From: Anopheles merus
Taxonomy: Eukaryota > Arthropoda > Insecta > Diptera > Culicidae
Reading direction: 5' to 3'
Length of the DNA stretch: 64,000 bases
Assembly (NCBI RefSeq): GCF_017562075.2
Contig: NC_054083.1
Coordinates: 51,350,442 to 51,414,441 of the forward strand
Below are positions 12,201 to 20,944 of this stretch, in pieces; position 1 is the first letter of the stretch; the number at the start of each line of letters is the position of its first letter. Below the pieces are notes generated by a model that saw only the letters and a program-made list of their open reading frames with translations, made no database searches and was not told the origin of the DNA. The translations under genes were made by a program, and so were the position numbers.

Positions 12201-15200
12201 TTTCTTGGCCGTTGAGCTGCCGGCGGAACCGCCCCCGAGCCGGGACACTCCGCCTGATGACGCTCCTCCACCTCTTCCTATAGCCATCCCACTGCTGGCC
12301 AACGGGGCAGTGTCGATCCAGCGCATCACCCGAAAGTCTTCGCCTGCGATCGACGCCACCTCGAAGGCGATACGGCTTTCGTGCTGCTCCAGAAAGTCGA
12401 GCGCTTCGTTCCACGCCCAGGCGAGCTTGCGCCGGTTGGTCATGCCCAGTAGCCGGTCCCGCAGGTGGTTAATCACTATGCCAGCCTGCTGCGCACCGCC
12501 GTCCGTCGTATCCTTGTTGGCCGCCGCATCGGAGGCATTGGCCGCCGCCTGGCTGACGGCATGGATAATCTCACTAATCAGCCGGTTGACCTGATCGCGA
12601 CGCTTCTGCTTCACGTGCAGCACGAACTTGATGAAGTAGTTCAGAGCGAGCGTGACGATCGTGGCCAGCGCCAGTCCGCCCACGATGACGAAGAACTTTT
12701 GGAACTTGTTGTAAATCATGCAGGTGAAGGGCAGCTTCGGCTTCAGGATGGTAAAGTGGTTCGAGCGGGTGGCACGCCGCTCTAGCACACCGTCGTACGT
12801 GATCGGTTCACCGTTCGCGTCGCAGTGATTGATGTGCCACTGCGGGTTCCGATCGATCAGATACTCCATCGCGTGCAGGTGTCGCGTAAGCTGCGGTATC
12901 AGCACGGACGGGGAGTGTTCTTTTGCGTACTTGAGCACCTTGCCGGCAGACATCAGGCCGGACACGGGCGGTGCGTCACCTTCCCGACGACAGTGGTGCT
13001 GCTCAACGCGTGCCTTCAGTTCGGTTCCGATCAGTTTCAACAGCTCCAGGGCCGGCTCGACATCTGCCGCATGAACGCACCCAGTGGCGGCCAGTCCGTG
13101 CACATCACCGTCGCACAACTCGTACCGCGTGTTGATCGAACTCAGCGTGCTGGCCAGATCGGTACTGATGGTCATGTACATGAACGCGACCGAGCAGAGA
13201 AACACTACCAGTAGGCAGAGCAGGGCGCAGGGGATGAACGTTTGCTTGAAACCGTAGTGTTCGTCGAGCCGGGTGATGAAATTGCCCAGCTTCACGCGGA
13301 ACGGGATGCTGGGTGGTTCCGGGGACGGTTGTGCGTGCGTCACGATGTCGTTCTCGTTGAACTCGTTCATCCCCGACAGCCGGCTGTATCGCTGGCGGAT
13401 GTGATTGCCCGCGATGATCGTACCCGCGTTTCCGAGCGGTGATGGCGACGAACCTCCTCCCAGCGCTCCTCCCTTACTGTTCAGCAGGTGAGGATGGCTA
13501 GAGCGCATGGGATGGTGAAGCAATCCTCCCGCACCACCACCACCACCACCGATCGACGACGGTTGCTGATGATGGTTCGTCCGCAACGAGTGCAGATGGC
13601 TGCTGGAAGGGGCGGCGGCGGCGGCAGTGGCACTGTATCGCGAAGCGGATGGCATGCTGTTGGCACCCACGCTCCGACGTCCAATCATGCCCCCGATGGC
13701 ACTGTTGTAATTCTCTTGCGAAACCGTTTCCCCGCGCAACTGCATCAGTCGCTTCGTGTACTCGCTGACGTACGGCGAATCACCCGTACTGGCACCGTTC
13801 GATCCGTTCGAATCGTTGAGCGTAGGGCTGCCCCCGCTGCTGCTATTATTGTCCCCGCCGACGCCACCGATATTGCTGTACATGCTGCTGTTGGCCGACG
13901 GTGGTGTAATGTTGCCCCCCGACAGTGCCGACTTGCGGAACAGCGAACTGTGCGAAGTAGGCGTCGACGATAGGCTGCCTAAAATTGGCAAGAGCAAAGC
14001 GTCACGTATTAGTATTGGCGCATTTACCACCGATTTACCATTCTCCTTACCAAAGCTTCGTAATGAAGCAGTTCCCCCTCCGCCTCCACCACCACCGCCT
14101 ATTCCGGCGCGTACCGGAGGCAAGTAGTCCTCCTCCTCACTGTCGTGCACGATGAGCGGTGAGATGTAGATTGAGCTGGCGCCTGGTGGCGACGAAGGCT
14201 TACTGCTACTACGATGATGATTATTCGACCCGGCACCATTCGCGGTGGCATAACTGTTGCTGCTTACACTGAGTGGTGCAGTAGTTGCTGGCGACGATGC
14301 CGACGATGATGAGGGTGATGATATGCTTATTGGGACGCGCGTCATACTCGACCGGACCGGGTTTGTGGACGGTGGTGGCGGTGGCATTGAGCCACTGGCC
14401 CCTCCACCCGCTGGACCCGCCACGGTGGCTCGCTGACTGCGCGTCGTGCTGCTGCCGCTGTTGTACGCTTTCCGCTGCGCCGCGGCGGTCATCGTTTTGC
14501 GTCCATCGTTCGTGTCCGACTCCTCGCCGGAGCTGTAGCGGGCCGCTTTCGAGGACTCCCGGCGCAGCTTCTGCTTCTCCGAGTCGATATGGTGGCGCAG
14601 CTTTTTGATCAGTATTTTGCGCGTGGTCGTCGTGACCGGAAGGTTCGGAAAGCCGTACTGTACCAGCCGGAGCCGCAGCTCGTCGTCGGCGAGCTGGTCC
14701 AGATTGTCCATGCCGCCGTTGCGTTGCAGGAGGGTGCGTTCCTTCACACTGTCACACTCTGTGGGCAGTTGGTGGGTGGGTGGGTGTTGATTTTTCAGCA
14801 CCAAAATTCGCGGGACGCTGCTGCAGCCCGCACCACTGCACCTAGCTCTCAAACACACGCGCGTAGCGATGGTCACTTTTCGAGGCTGCCTTGTTCCGTA
14901 GCCCTTGGCACCTAGTTCAACACAAACTGATGCGAACGCTACAGACGAAAATGCGGATAAAACACGTAAAAAGGGACGAATCTTTTGATAAAACTTGTTG
15001 CTTACGGGAAAAATCCTATCCGCGTATGTAGTTGAACAAAAAATATCTTGGCCAAGGTGTCAATTTGACAGCTGTCAGTGCGTGTTGGGACGTTTGACCG
15101 CAAAAGTTGGCATCCCATAGTGCGTGCATTTGTCGGGTGCGTTCGCGCATAGTTGAACGGTTTGCGGAATAATGTGCATTTGTTGGCTACAATTGGTATT

Positions 15201-16419
15201 TTCTATAATTTTCCTTCATCTCGGCTTTACAGGAATTGGTTTCAACGATTGACTTTCGTTACATCGAGGATGTGATGACTCCCGAGGAGGCGATAGCATT
15301 GCTGCGTGAAACAAAGCCAACACGCAGCGAGCGCATCCAGTATCTTCTGGCGAATGGTTATCCGGCCTACACAACTCAAATAGGTAATTGAATATTGGGA
15401 AACTCTTGGGCAAGGAAATGGTTCAAATGTAAATCCCATCGCAACACCATTTTCACAGGATGGCTCGGATACAGCGACGAAACGATACGTGCGCTCTGCA
15501 GAAAGTATCTAGCCGCAGGATTCAAGGCATTCAAGATGAAAGTGGGACAAGATTTGCAAAACGATATAAAGCGATGCAAACTTGTGCGGGAGGAAATCGG
15601 ATGGGACAATCAGTTCGTGAGTAAAAATAGCTGGAAATGCTATGGATGCAAATTTCTCAAATTGTTACCATTTCCCTTTGTAGATGATTGATGCAAATCA
15701 AACGTGGAATGTTCAAACAGCCATTGAGTGGGTTATCAGCTTGAAGGACTTTAAACCCCTGTGGATCGAGGAGCCAACGTCTCCAGACGATGTGTTGGGT
15801 CATGCAAAAATTGCAGCAGCATTGAGGTCGGTATCTCCGCAGGATAAATGGAAATGAAATGCTCTTCAATCTCCTCTTCTACATGCTCACAGAGAACATT
15901 CCATCGGGGTAGCAACGGGAGAGATGTGCTGCAATCGTGTCATGTTCAAGCAGTTCATGCAAGCCAATGCTCTCGAGTTTTGCCAGATAGACTCAGCACG
16001 CATTGGAGGAGTAAACGAAATACTGTCCGTGTATTTGATGGCGAAAAAACTCAATGGTAGGAAGTTTATTTGTAAAAATCACAATCACCACCCTAAACCA
16101 ATAGTTTGTTGTTTTAGTGAAAGTATGCCCACATGCCGGTGGTGTTGGACTGTGCGAGATGGTGCAGCATTTGCAAATGTGGGACTTTTGCTCCGTTTCG
16201 TGCACGATGGAGGGACGCATGGTTGAGTTCGTGGACCAGCAGCACGATCAATTTGTATTTCCGGCAGCTATCAACGAGCAAGCATGCTACGTTGCTCCAA
16301 CGGCGCCGGGATACTCGACCGAGCTGAAGCAGGAAGCAATTATGCAATTTGAGTATCCTCACGGCACCGAGTGGAAGCGCATGTTTGATGAAGGGATATT
16401 TACGCGTGAAAACTATTGA
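9236..16419 (+). CDS. Enosf1: Mitochondrial enolase superfamily member 1 (L-fuconate dehydratase-like)
   Basis: Eight exons (9236-9328, 9404-9622, 9688-9810, 15233-15383, 15459-15616, 15684-15826, 15893-16056, 16118-16419) join in frame to 450 residues, close to the usual length of this family. Members of the mandelate racemase subgroup of the enolase superfamily dehydrate acid sugars; vertebrate ENOSF1 acts on L-fuconate. Expected catalytic features are present: the Lys-X-Lys of FKMKVG (about residues 221-223), Mg ligands Asp in MIDANQ (251), Glu in WIEEPT (277) and Glu in ATGEMC (306), and the general-base His of CPHAGGVG (356). The N-terminal capping domain occupies roughly the first 130 residues. 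The start at 9236 is the first ATG of an open frame that splices cleanly. Intron 3 is 5.4 kb and contains the whole MAN1 gene on the other strand; the other introns are about 60-80 bp. Confidence 0.95.
9811..11546 (-). other. ENOSF1 intron / downstream region of MAN1
   Basis: No coding exon is seen. On the - strand this is the 3' flank and likely 3' UTR of MAN1; an AATAAA on that strand at 11092-11087 lies about 460 bp after its stop and is a plausible poly(A) signal. Confidence 0.5.
11087..11092 (-). promoter_or_regulatory. Candidate MAN1 poly(A) signal
   Basis: AATAAA on the - strand, about 460 bp past the MAN1 stop codon and inside the host intron. Other A-rich variants occur further on, so the assignment is tentative. 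Confidence 0.35.
11547..14711 (-). CDS. MAN1: Inner nuclear membrane LEM-domain protein MAN1
   Basis: MAN1 anchors chromatin and binds Smads at the inner nuclear membrane, damping TGF-beta/BMP signalling. Read from the ATG at 14711 the product is 1054 residues, or 1030 if the 72-nt intron described separately is removed. Domains in order: an N-terminal LEM domain (about 1-42, beginning MDNLDQLADDELRLRL); a long low-complexity Ser/Gly/Asn-rich nucleoplasmic segment; transmembrane helix 1 (about 490-515); a Cys-containing lumenal segment; transmembrane helix 2 (about 670-695); the MAN1/Src1 winged-helix region; an RRM/UHM-like domain (about 860-945, with CCVYVRCAS and the WWFDNRLVSIKFL strand); and a very acidic tail. 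An in-frame ATG at 14876 would add 55 residues, but the LEM domain starts exactly at 14711, so I chose that start. The gene is nested, antisense, in an ENOSF1 intron. Confidence 0.93.
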   Translation of the reverse strand: MDNLDQLADDELRLRLVQYGFPNLPVTTTTRKILIKKLRHHIDSEKQKLRRESSKAARYSSGEESDTNDGRKTMTAAAQRKAYNSGSSTTRSQRATVAGPAGGGASGSMPPPPPSTNPVRSSMTRVPISISSPSSSSASSPATTAPLSVSSNSYATANGAGSNNHHRSSSKPSSPPGASSIYISPLIVHDSEEEDYLPPVRAGIGGGGGGGGGTASLRSFGKENGKSVVNAPILIRDALLLPILGSLSSTPTSHSSLFRKSALSGGNITPPSANSSMYSNIGGVGGDNNSSSGGSPTLNDSNGSNGASTGDSPYVSEYTKRLMQLRGETVSQENYNSAIGGMIGRRSVGANSMPSASRYSATAAAAAPSSSHLHSLRTNHHQQPSSIGGGGGGAGGLLHHPMRSSHPHLLNSKGGALGGGSSPSPLGNAGTIIAGNHIRQRYSRLSGMNEFNENDIVTHAQPSPEPPSIPFRVKLGNFITRLDEHYGFKQTFIPCALLCLLVVFLCSVAFMYMTISTDLASTLSSINTRYELCDGDVHGLAATGCVHAADVEPALELLKLIGTELKARVEQHHCRREGDAPPVSGLMSAGKVLKYAKEHSPSVLIPQLTRHLHAMEYLIDRNPQWHINHCDANGEPITYDGVLERRATRSNHFTILKPKLPFTCMIYNKFQKFFVIVGGLALATIVTLALNYFIKFVLHVKQKRRDQVNRLISEIIHAVSQAAANASDAAANKDTTDGGAQQAGIVINHLRDRLLGMTNRRKLAWAWNEALDFLEQHESRIAFEVASIAGEDFRVMRWIDTAPLASSGMAIGRGGGASSGGVSRLGGGSAGSSTAKKWQSPAFDNSNKIHDPPTPCLKIRQMFDKYEVNDPNLKTIVQDAILEKVGGRCKIYDIQLDRSSCCVYVRCASAKDAGIVHDEINGWWFDNRLVSIKFLRLERYLQRFPRSLAGPACLKPSNKNNSSMSHQLALNNNNNNGGPAGRHAGSRAEHDGETDPEDYDDGEGEEDGEEEEEDEELIAAAARAGSTNRAPGGGSGRRSGAAIRRRDEYEEDDE
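13979..14050 (-). other. In-frame 72-nt intron within MAN1
   Basis: On the - strand a GTAAGG donor at 14050, a TACTAAT branch-like motif and a CCAATTTTAG acceptor ending at 13979 bound a 72-nt segment, exactly 24 codons with no stop, phase 1 at both ends. Size and signals match short mosquito introns, so it is probably spliced; retention would insert 24 mostly hydrophobic residues into the linker. Confidence 0.75.
14712..15232. other. MAN1 promoter/5' region and end of the ENOSF1 host intron
   Basis: This 0.5-kb stretch must hold the MAN1 leader and promoter on the - strand, and ends with the acceptor of ENOSF1 exon 4 at 15231-15232. No clear TATA box was identified. Confidence 0.5.
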
Positions 16420-16517
16420 ATTTGATAAACGTTCAGAAGAGAAAGTGTTTTGTAATATGCTGCACAATAATCAGAGATATAGGTTCCATCAACTGTCAGT
16501 TTGAAATTCGAACGGAA

Positions 16518-16523
16518 AATAAA
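16518..16523 (+). promoter_or_regulatory. Candidate ENOSF1 poly(A) signal
   Basis: AATAAA 99 bp after the ENOSF1 stop codon and 210 bp before the AND-1 start codon. Confidence 0.6.
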
Positions 16524-16732
16524 CAGTGCGAAAGGGCGTAAAACCTTTGTAAGGCTTTGCGATCAAAGAGAAAAACAATTGTTGTGTTTCGCGAACGTCA
16601 ACACCAGATTTACCCGCCAAAACGGTATTTGTTATTGAACGCGTATGGGGTTGTGTTGAGGCGTTCTGCTCTTAAATTGCCTAATTTGTGAAGTTTTAAT
16701 TGTGATTTACGAAATACATCGGCGCCTTCATA

Positions 16733-19700
16733 ATGCCGTTCAAGCGATCCCCGATGCGCTATGCGCACATCATGGGCTACACAAGCGTCACATATCAGGA
16801 TGATGGAAAGTAAGAGCCCATGTTGTTGTCACCTTACACAGGACAATCGTAGCGACCGGTGATTTGCACTAAAATAATAATTTTTTGTCTACTTACAGCT
16901 GCATTATCAGTGTAGGATACGATGGAGATTTTCGCATCTGGAACGGCATTGGGGATGACGATCCGCCGACCGTTTGTGTGGGTGAGCACGTATGGGCCGC
17001 GCTGCAGTACGGCGATCGGGTGCTAGTTGCGACGGACCTGAACACGGTCCAGGCGTACAAATATCCCTCGCTGGACAAGGATGGAATCGAGTTTCGTTTC
17101 ACTGCCTTTGTGACCTGCATGGCAAAGAACAAACGGGTAAGTAGGCGAGAGTGTTTTGCTGCGAGGTAAGAAATTACCTTATGTCGTTTGTATTGCAGTT
17201 CATTGCCGCTGGTTCTGAGGATGCCACGATTAAGGTCCTGTCCGTGGACGATGGCGAGCAGTTTGAGCTAGAAAACCTGGAAGGGCCCGTTCTAAGCATG
17301 GACGCCAGCAAACAGGATTTACTGGCTGCGAGCATCGGCGATGGAAAACTGCACATCTGGGATATGAAAACGAAGGAGCTGAAGAAAACAATACAGGACC
17401 TGCCGAAGGTGAAAAGCTTTGAGCGCGTTGTGCACTTCTGTAAGTGAACAGTTGCATGGTTTGTGTGTCTGTGAGCTATTAAAAACAAAACAGCTTTTAC
17501 ATTCCACAGCATCACCCACATTCGAGCCCAAAAAGGGTAACCTACTCGCCTATCCGAATGGGAAGGAGGTAATCTTGCTGAACACCACCAGCTGGGACGT
17601 GGTGAAGAAATTCGTCAATCCAAAGCTGTCCACTACGCTGACTGTGTGTCGGTTTTCTCCGATGGGCGATTATCTTGCGGCGGGCAGCGAAAGTGGAGAC
17701 ATTTGCATTTGGGATTGCGAAACCGGCAAGCTAGTCGAGGGTGATAAGCCGTACGACGCGAACCCAATCACGAAGCTCGTCTGGAATCCGAAGAATAACG
17801 GAGAGCTGGCGTTATCGGATGGCAATGGGCAGGTTGGCACGGTTACGGACATTTTCGTCGAGGGCGGCGTGGACGATGCCGAAGGTGCGGATATTGTGGC
17901 GATGGCCGAGAAGGAGGACGATGATGAGGATGACGATGCGTTCGATGATCTGTTCAACGCGCGTAAGTAGAAGCTAACGAGGAAGAGATGATATAAGTAA
18001 GCAGATGATAAAAACGTGTTTTTTTGCATTGTTGTAGATCTTAAGCCGGACGAAAGGGATAGCGAAAATGATGCATCGGGTGACGACGAGGGCAATGAGA
18101 ACTGTATCGAGCTGGAAAAGTTGAAATCGCAAGTGATGGGCCCAACGCAGAAATCGGATGGCGCAATGTCCGATGCCGGGTTCGATGACGACGATCGTGG
18201 TACGGTGCGCAGCGAGCGCTTGGCGGTGGCAAAGTCCTACCCCCAGCAGCACCCTTTTCAGCCCAGCTCAACACCGAACTCGCTGGAGCATTGCTATCTG
18301 GTGTACAATCATGTCGGAATCGTGCGGAGACATGCGACCGATAAGGAGAACTCGATCGAGGTGGAGTTTCACGACTCGCAGCAACACCACGGCATTCATT
18401 TGAACAATTTCCTCAACCACACGATGGCAGGGCTGAGCGAAACCGTGCTAGCCATGGCTTGCCCCAACGAGGACGGTAACCCGAGCAAGATAGTGTGCAT
18501 TAATCAGGCCGCATTTGGCAAGCGCGAGTGGACGTATACGATGCCGGGCTGTGAGGAGATCATTGCCGTGACGGCATCGGATAAGATCGTCGTCGTTGCC
18601 ACGGACAGTCGGTTGTTGCGCGTGTACACGGCGCGTGGCACTCAGCGGGAGGTGATTGCGGTGGCGGGACCTATCGTTGCCCTTGCCGCGTACGGGGATC
18701 ACTTTTTGGTGGCGTATCACAGTGCGCCGGCCAACGAGGATCAGCACATCAGTTTGATGATCGTGACGTGCGTCAACTTTAAGCTGCGCTGTCGGGAAGT
18801 GCGCGTACCACTGACGGCCGGGGCGGAGATGCAGTGGGTCGGATATTCGGATCGAGGATCGCCCGCGGTGTACGATACGGCGGGCATGTTGAACATTTAT
18901 CACGCCACATCCAACCTTTGGCTGCCGATTTATAATGCAGAATATTTGGTAGGTTGAATTGTGATGTCGTACGCAAAACCCACTGATCTATTCGTAACTT
19001 TGTTTGATCCTGTTTTAGCAAACAAAAGGTGCATCAGACCATCTGTTCATCATCAAGGTTTCGGAATCGACCCAGCACGTGCAGCTGGTGTTGTGCCGTG
19101 GGTCAAAGTATCCGCTAACCACCCCGAAACCCATCCCGATGGAAGTGAAGTTTGCCCTTCCAATGTGTGATCTGGAGAGTGAAAAGGAATGCCTTGAAGA
19201 CGATTTGGTGCGTTCGCTTTACCTCAAAGTGAACGATGCTGATAAGTTAATGAAGGAGACGGCTGTCAAACTGTTTGCGGTAAGTAGGTCTAATTAGGGT
19301 GACAAAGAGACAGACTCAAATTCAACATTTGTCTTTTGGCCACATAGCTTGCCTGTAAAAATGAATGTGAACAGCGTGCGAAGGAGCTGGTGGAAACGAT
19401 CGCCTCGAGTCATTTAATTCCGCTGGTGATTAAGTATGCGAGCAAGATTCGACGGTATCATCTGGCGGACAGTTTGGCACCATTGCTACCGACGTTCCAG
19501 GAACAGGTGAGAGTTGAAGCGTAAATTTAATTTAAACATGATAAGTAAAAACAAAATCATGAAAGTAATTCGTTGGCGGTTTGTCTGGTTGGATTTAATG
19601 CAATAAGTTGTGCGCAATCCGTCTGTGAAAGTAAAACTTGTGTGCAAGCGTATGTGTGAAGTGCGTACAAGCAAGCGTGTGAGTGGTTGCGTGTTGAAAT

Positions 19701-20944
19701 AGCGCGTGTGTGTGGAGGGAGCGTAAGCCTTCGATAGCTCAGTTGGTAGAGCGGTGGACTGTAGAAGCGCGAGATGCAGCGATAGAGAGAAATCCATAGG
19801 TCACTGGTTCAAATCCGGTTCGAAGGAGAGTTGGAAAACTTTTTTAGAATTGTGGGGCAAAACGTCTTCATCCACTGGTTGTTTTTTGCTCTCTCTTTAA
19901 GATTCTTTTTGAAATGTTTTTTTTAATGCTCGAAAATAGGAAAAAAGGGAAGGCTAAATTTCGATAACCTAGATCATTAGAAAAGACACATTAGCCTCAC
20001 CGAATGCACTTAATCGTTTTCCGTTTGGTCCGTCTTCACACACGTGCAGGAAGTGCAGGAGGAAAAAATGGAGCAGGAAAGTGTCCGAGAGAATGCGGCC
20101 ATCGTGAACGAACTGCAGCACATCAATCTTGAGGCGATCACGAAGAAAGATACCACACCGAAAATAGTAAGTAGAGCACCCTTCTCCGGCCCTCTTCAGA
20201 CCCTCCTTCACCCCATAGCTATTATTCTCCTTCAGCGTGAGGTCAAAATGTGTCCACTGATGGCGTTTTGCCAGCTGGTGTGCTTTTGTTCACTGTGTAT
20301 CCTTGACGCTCGTAGAGATATTTCATGCTTACGGTCCTTACCTCCTCCTCCTCCGCCAATCTTCCCGTACGTACGCATGGCAAAACCCATTCACTCCTTC
20401 CTTCGCATCACAGAAACCGCTTCCAGTTGGCACGAAAAAGCCGACCAATCCATTCCGTAAATCGACGGCCGCTGCAACCGACGGCATATCGTCACCCGCA
20501 TCGTCCTCGGGCCATACCGGTGCCAACAGCAGTAATCCGTTGGAGCATTTGACCGGCAAAGCGATTGGATTTTCGGCCTCTCGCAGCAGCAGCCCGAGCG
20601 TTGGCAGCAAACTGACATCGTCGTCGGTCGACACAACAGGAGGACAGGATGAAAATCGGCCACAGAACAGTGGCGGCGGCACCTCAACGCCCGGCATGAA
20701 GTTTCTCCCTTGGTTCGAGCTTAATCGAGACGACCTGCAGAGAAAGCATCCGGAAGCAGACGAACAGCAGCTCATCAAAATTGGCATGCGTGAGTTCAAG
20801 GCACAGCAGGCAAAAGGTGCATCGAGCGACGCGGCGTCATCCCCGGCGGACGGCGGATCGGCGAAGCGGAAGCTGGACGCGAGTGATGCACCAGAATCGG
20901 GTGTGTCGAAATTGGCAAAGTTTGGTTTCGTGAAGAGTGGTTAG
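16733..20944 (+). CDS. Ctf4: AND-1 / Ctf4 / WDHD1 replisome adaptor
   Basis: Nine exons (16733-16809, 16899-17136, 17199-17439, 17510-17962, 18038-18948, 19019-19279, 19348-19506, 20050-20166, 20414-20944) join in frame to 995 residues. AND-1/Ctf4 is a trimeric hub that links the CMG helicase to DNA polymerase alpha and other factors at the fork. The N-terminal third is a WD40 propeller with visible repeat endings (DGDFRIWNG, DGKLHIWDM, SGDICIWDC). An acidic linker (EKEDDDEDDD) follows, then the SepB/Ctf4-type propeller (about residues 400-690) with LEHCYLVYNHVGIV near its start, then the helical region. The C-terminal tail is Ser/Thr/Pro-rich and ends in a basic KRKLD stretch after a short helix pair resembling part of the vertebrate HMG box. 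The start ATG gives the conserved-looking N terminus and no upstream in-frame exon is needed. One tRNA-Tyr gene lies in the intron after exon 7. Confidence 0.95.
19728..19827 (+). tRNA. tRNA-Tyr (GUA), intron-containing, inside an AND-1 intron
   Basis: Exon halves 19728-19764 and 19792-19827 flank a 27-nt intron placed after CTGTAG, the canonical tRNA-Tyr intron site. The 7-bp acceptor stem CCTTCGA/TCGAAGG, the D arm, the GUA anticodon and the T arm GGTTCAAATCC (B box) are all present. A T run follows at about 19838. It has the shortest intron of the eighteen copies and lies 10 kb from the main cluster. Confidence 0.95.

Noticed and set aside
14712..14876. 55-residue N-terminal extension of MAN1 from an upstream in-frame ATG
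   Set aside because: LEM domains of MAN1 proteins lie at the extreme N terminus, and the extension (Cys/Arg-rich, low similarity to anything) looks like 5' UTR.
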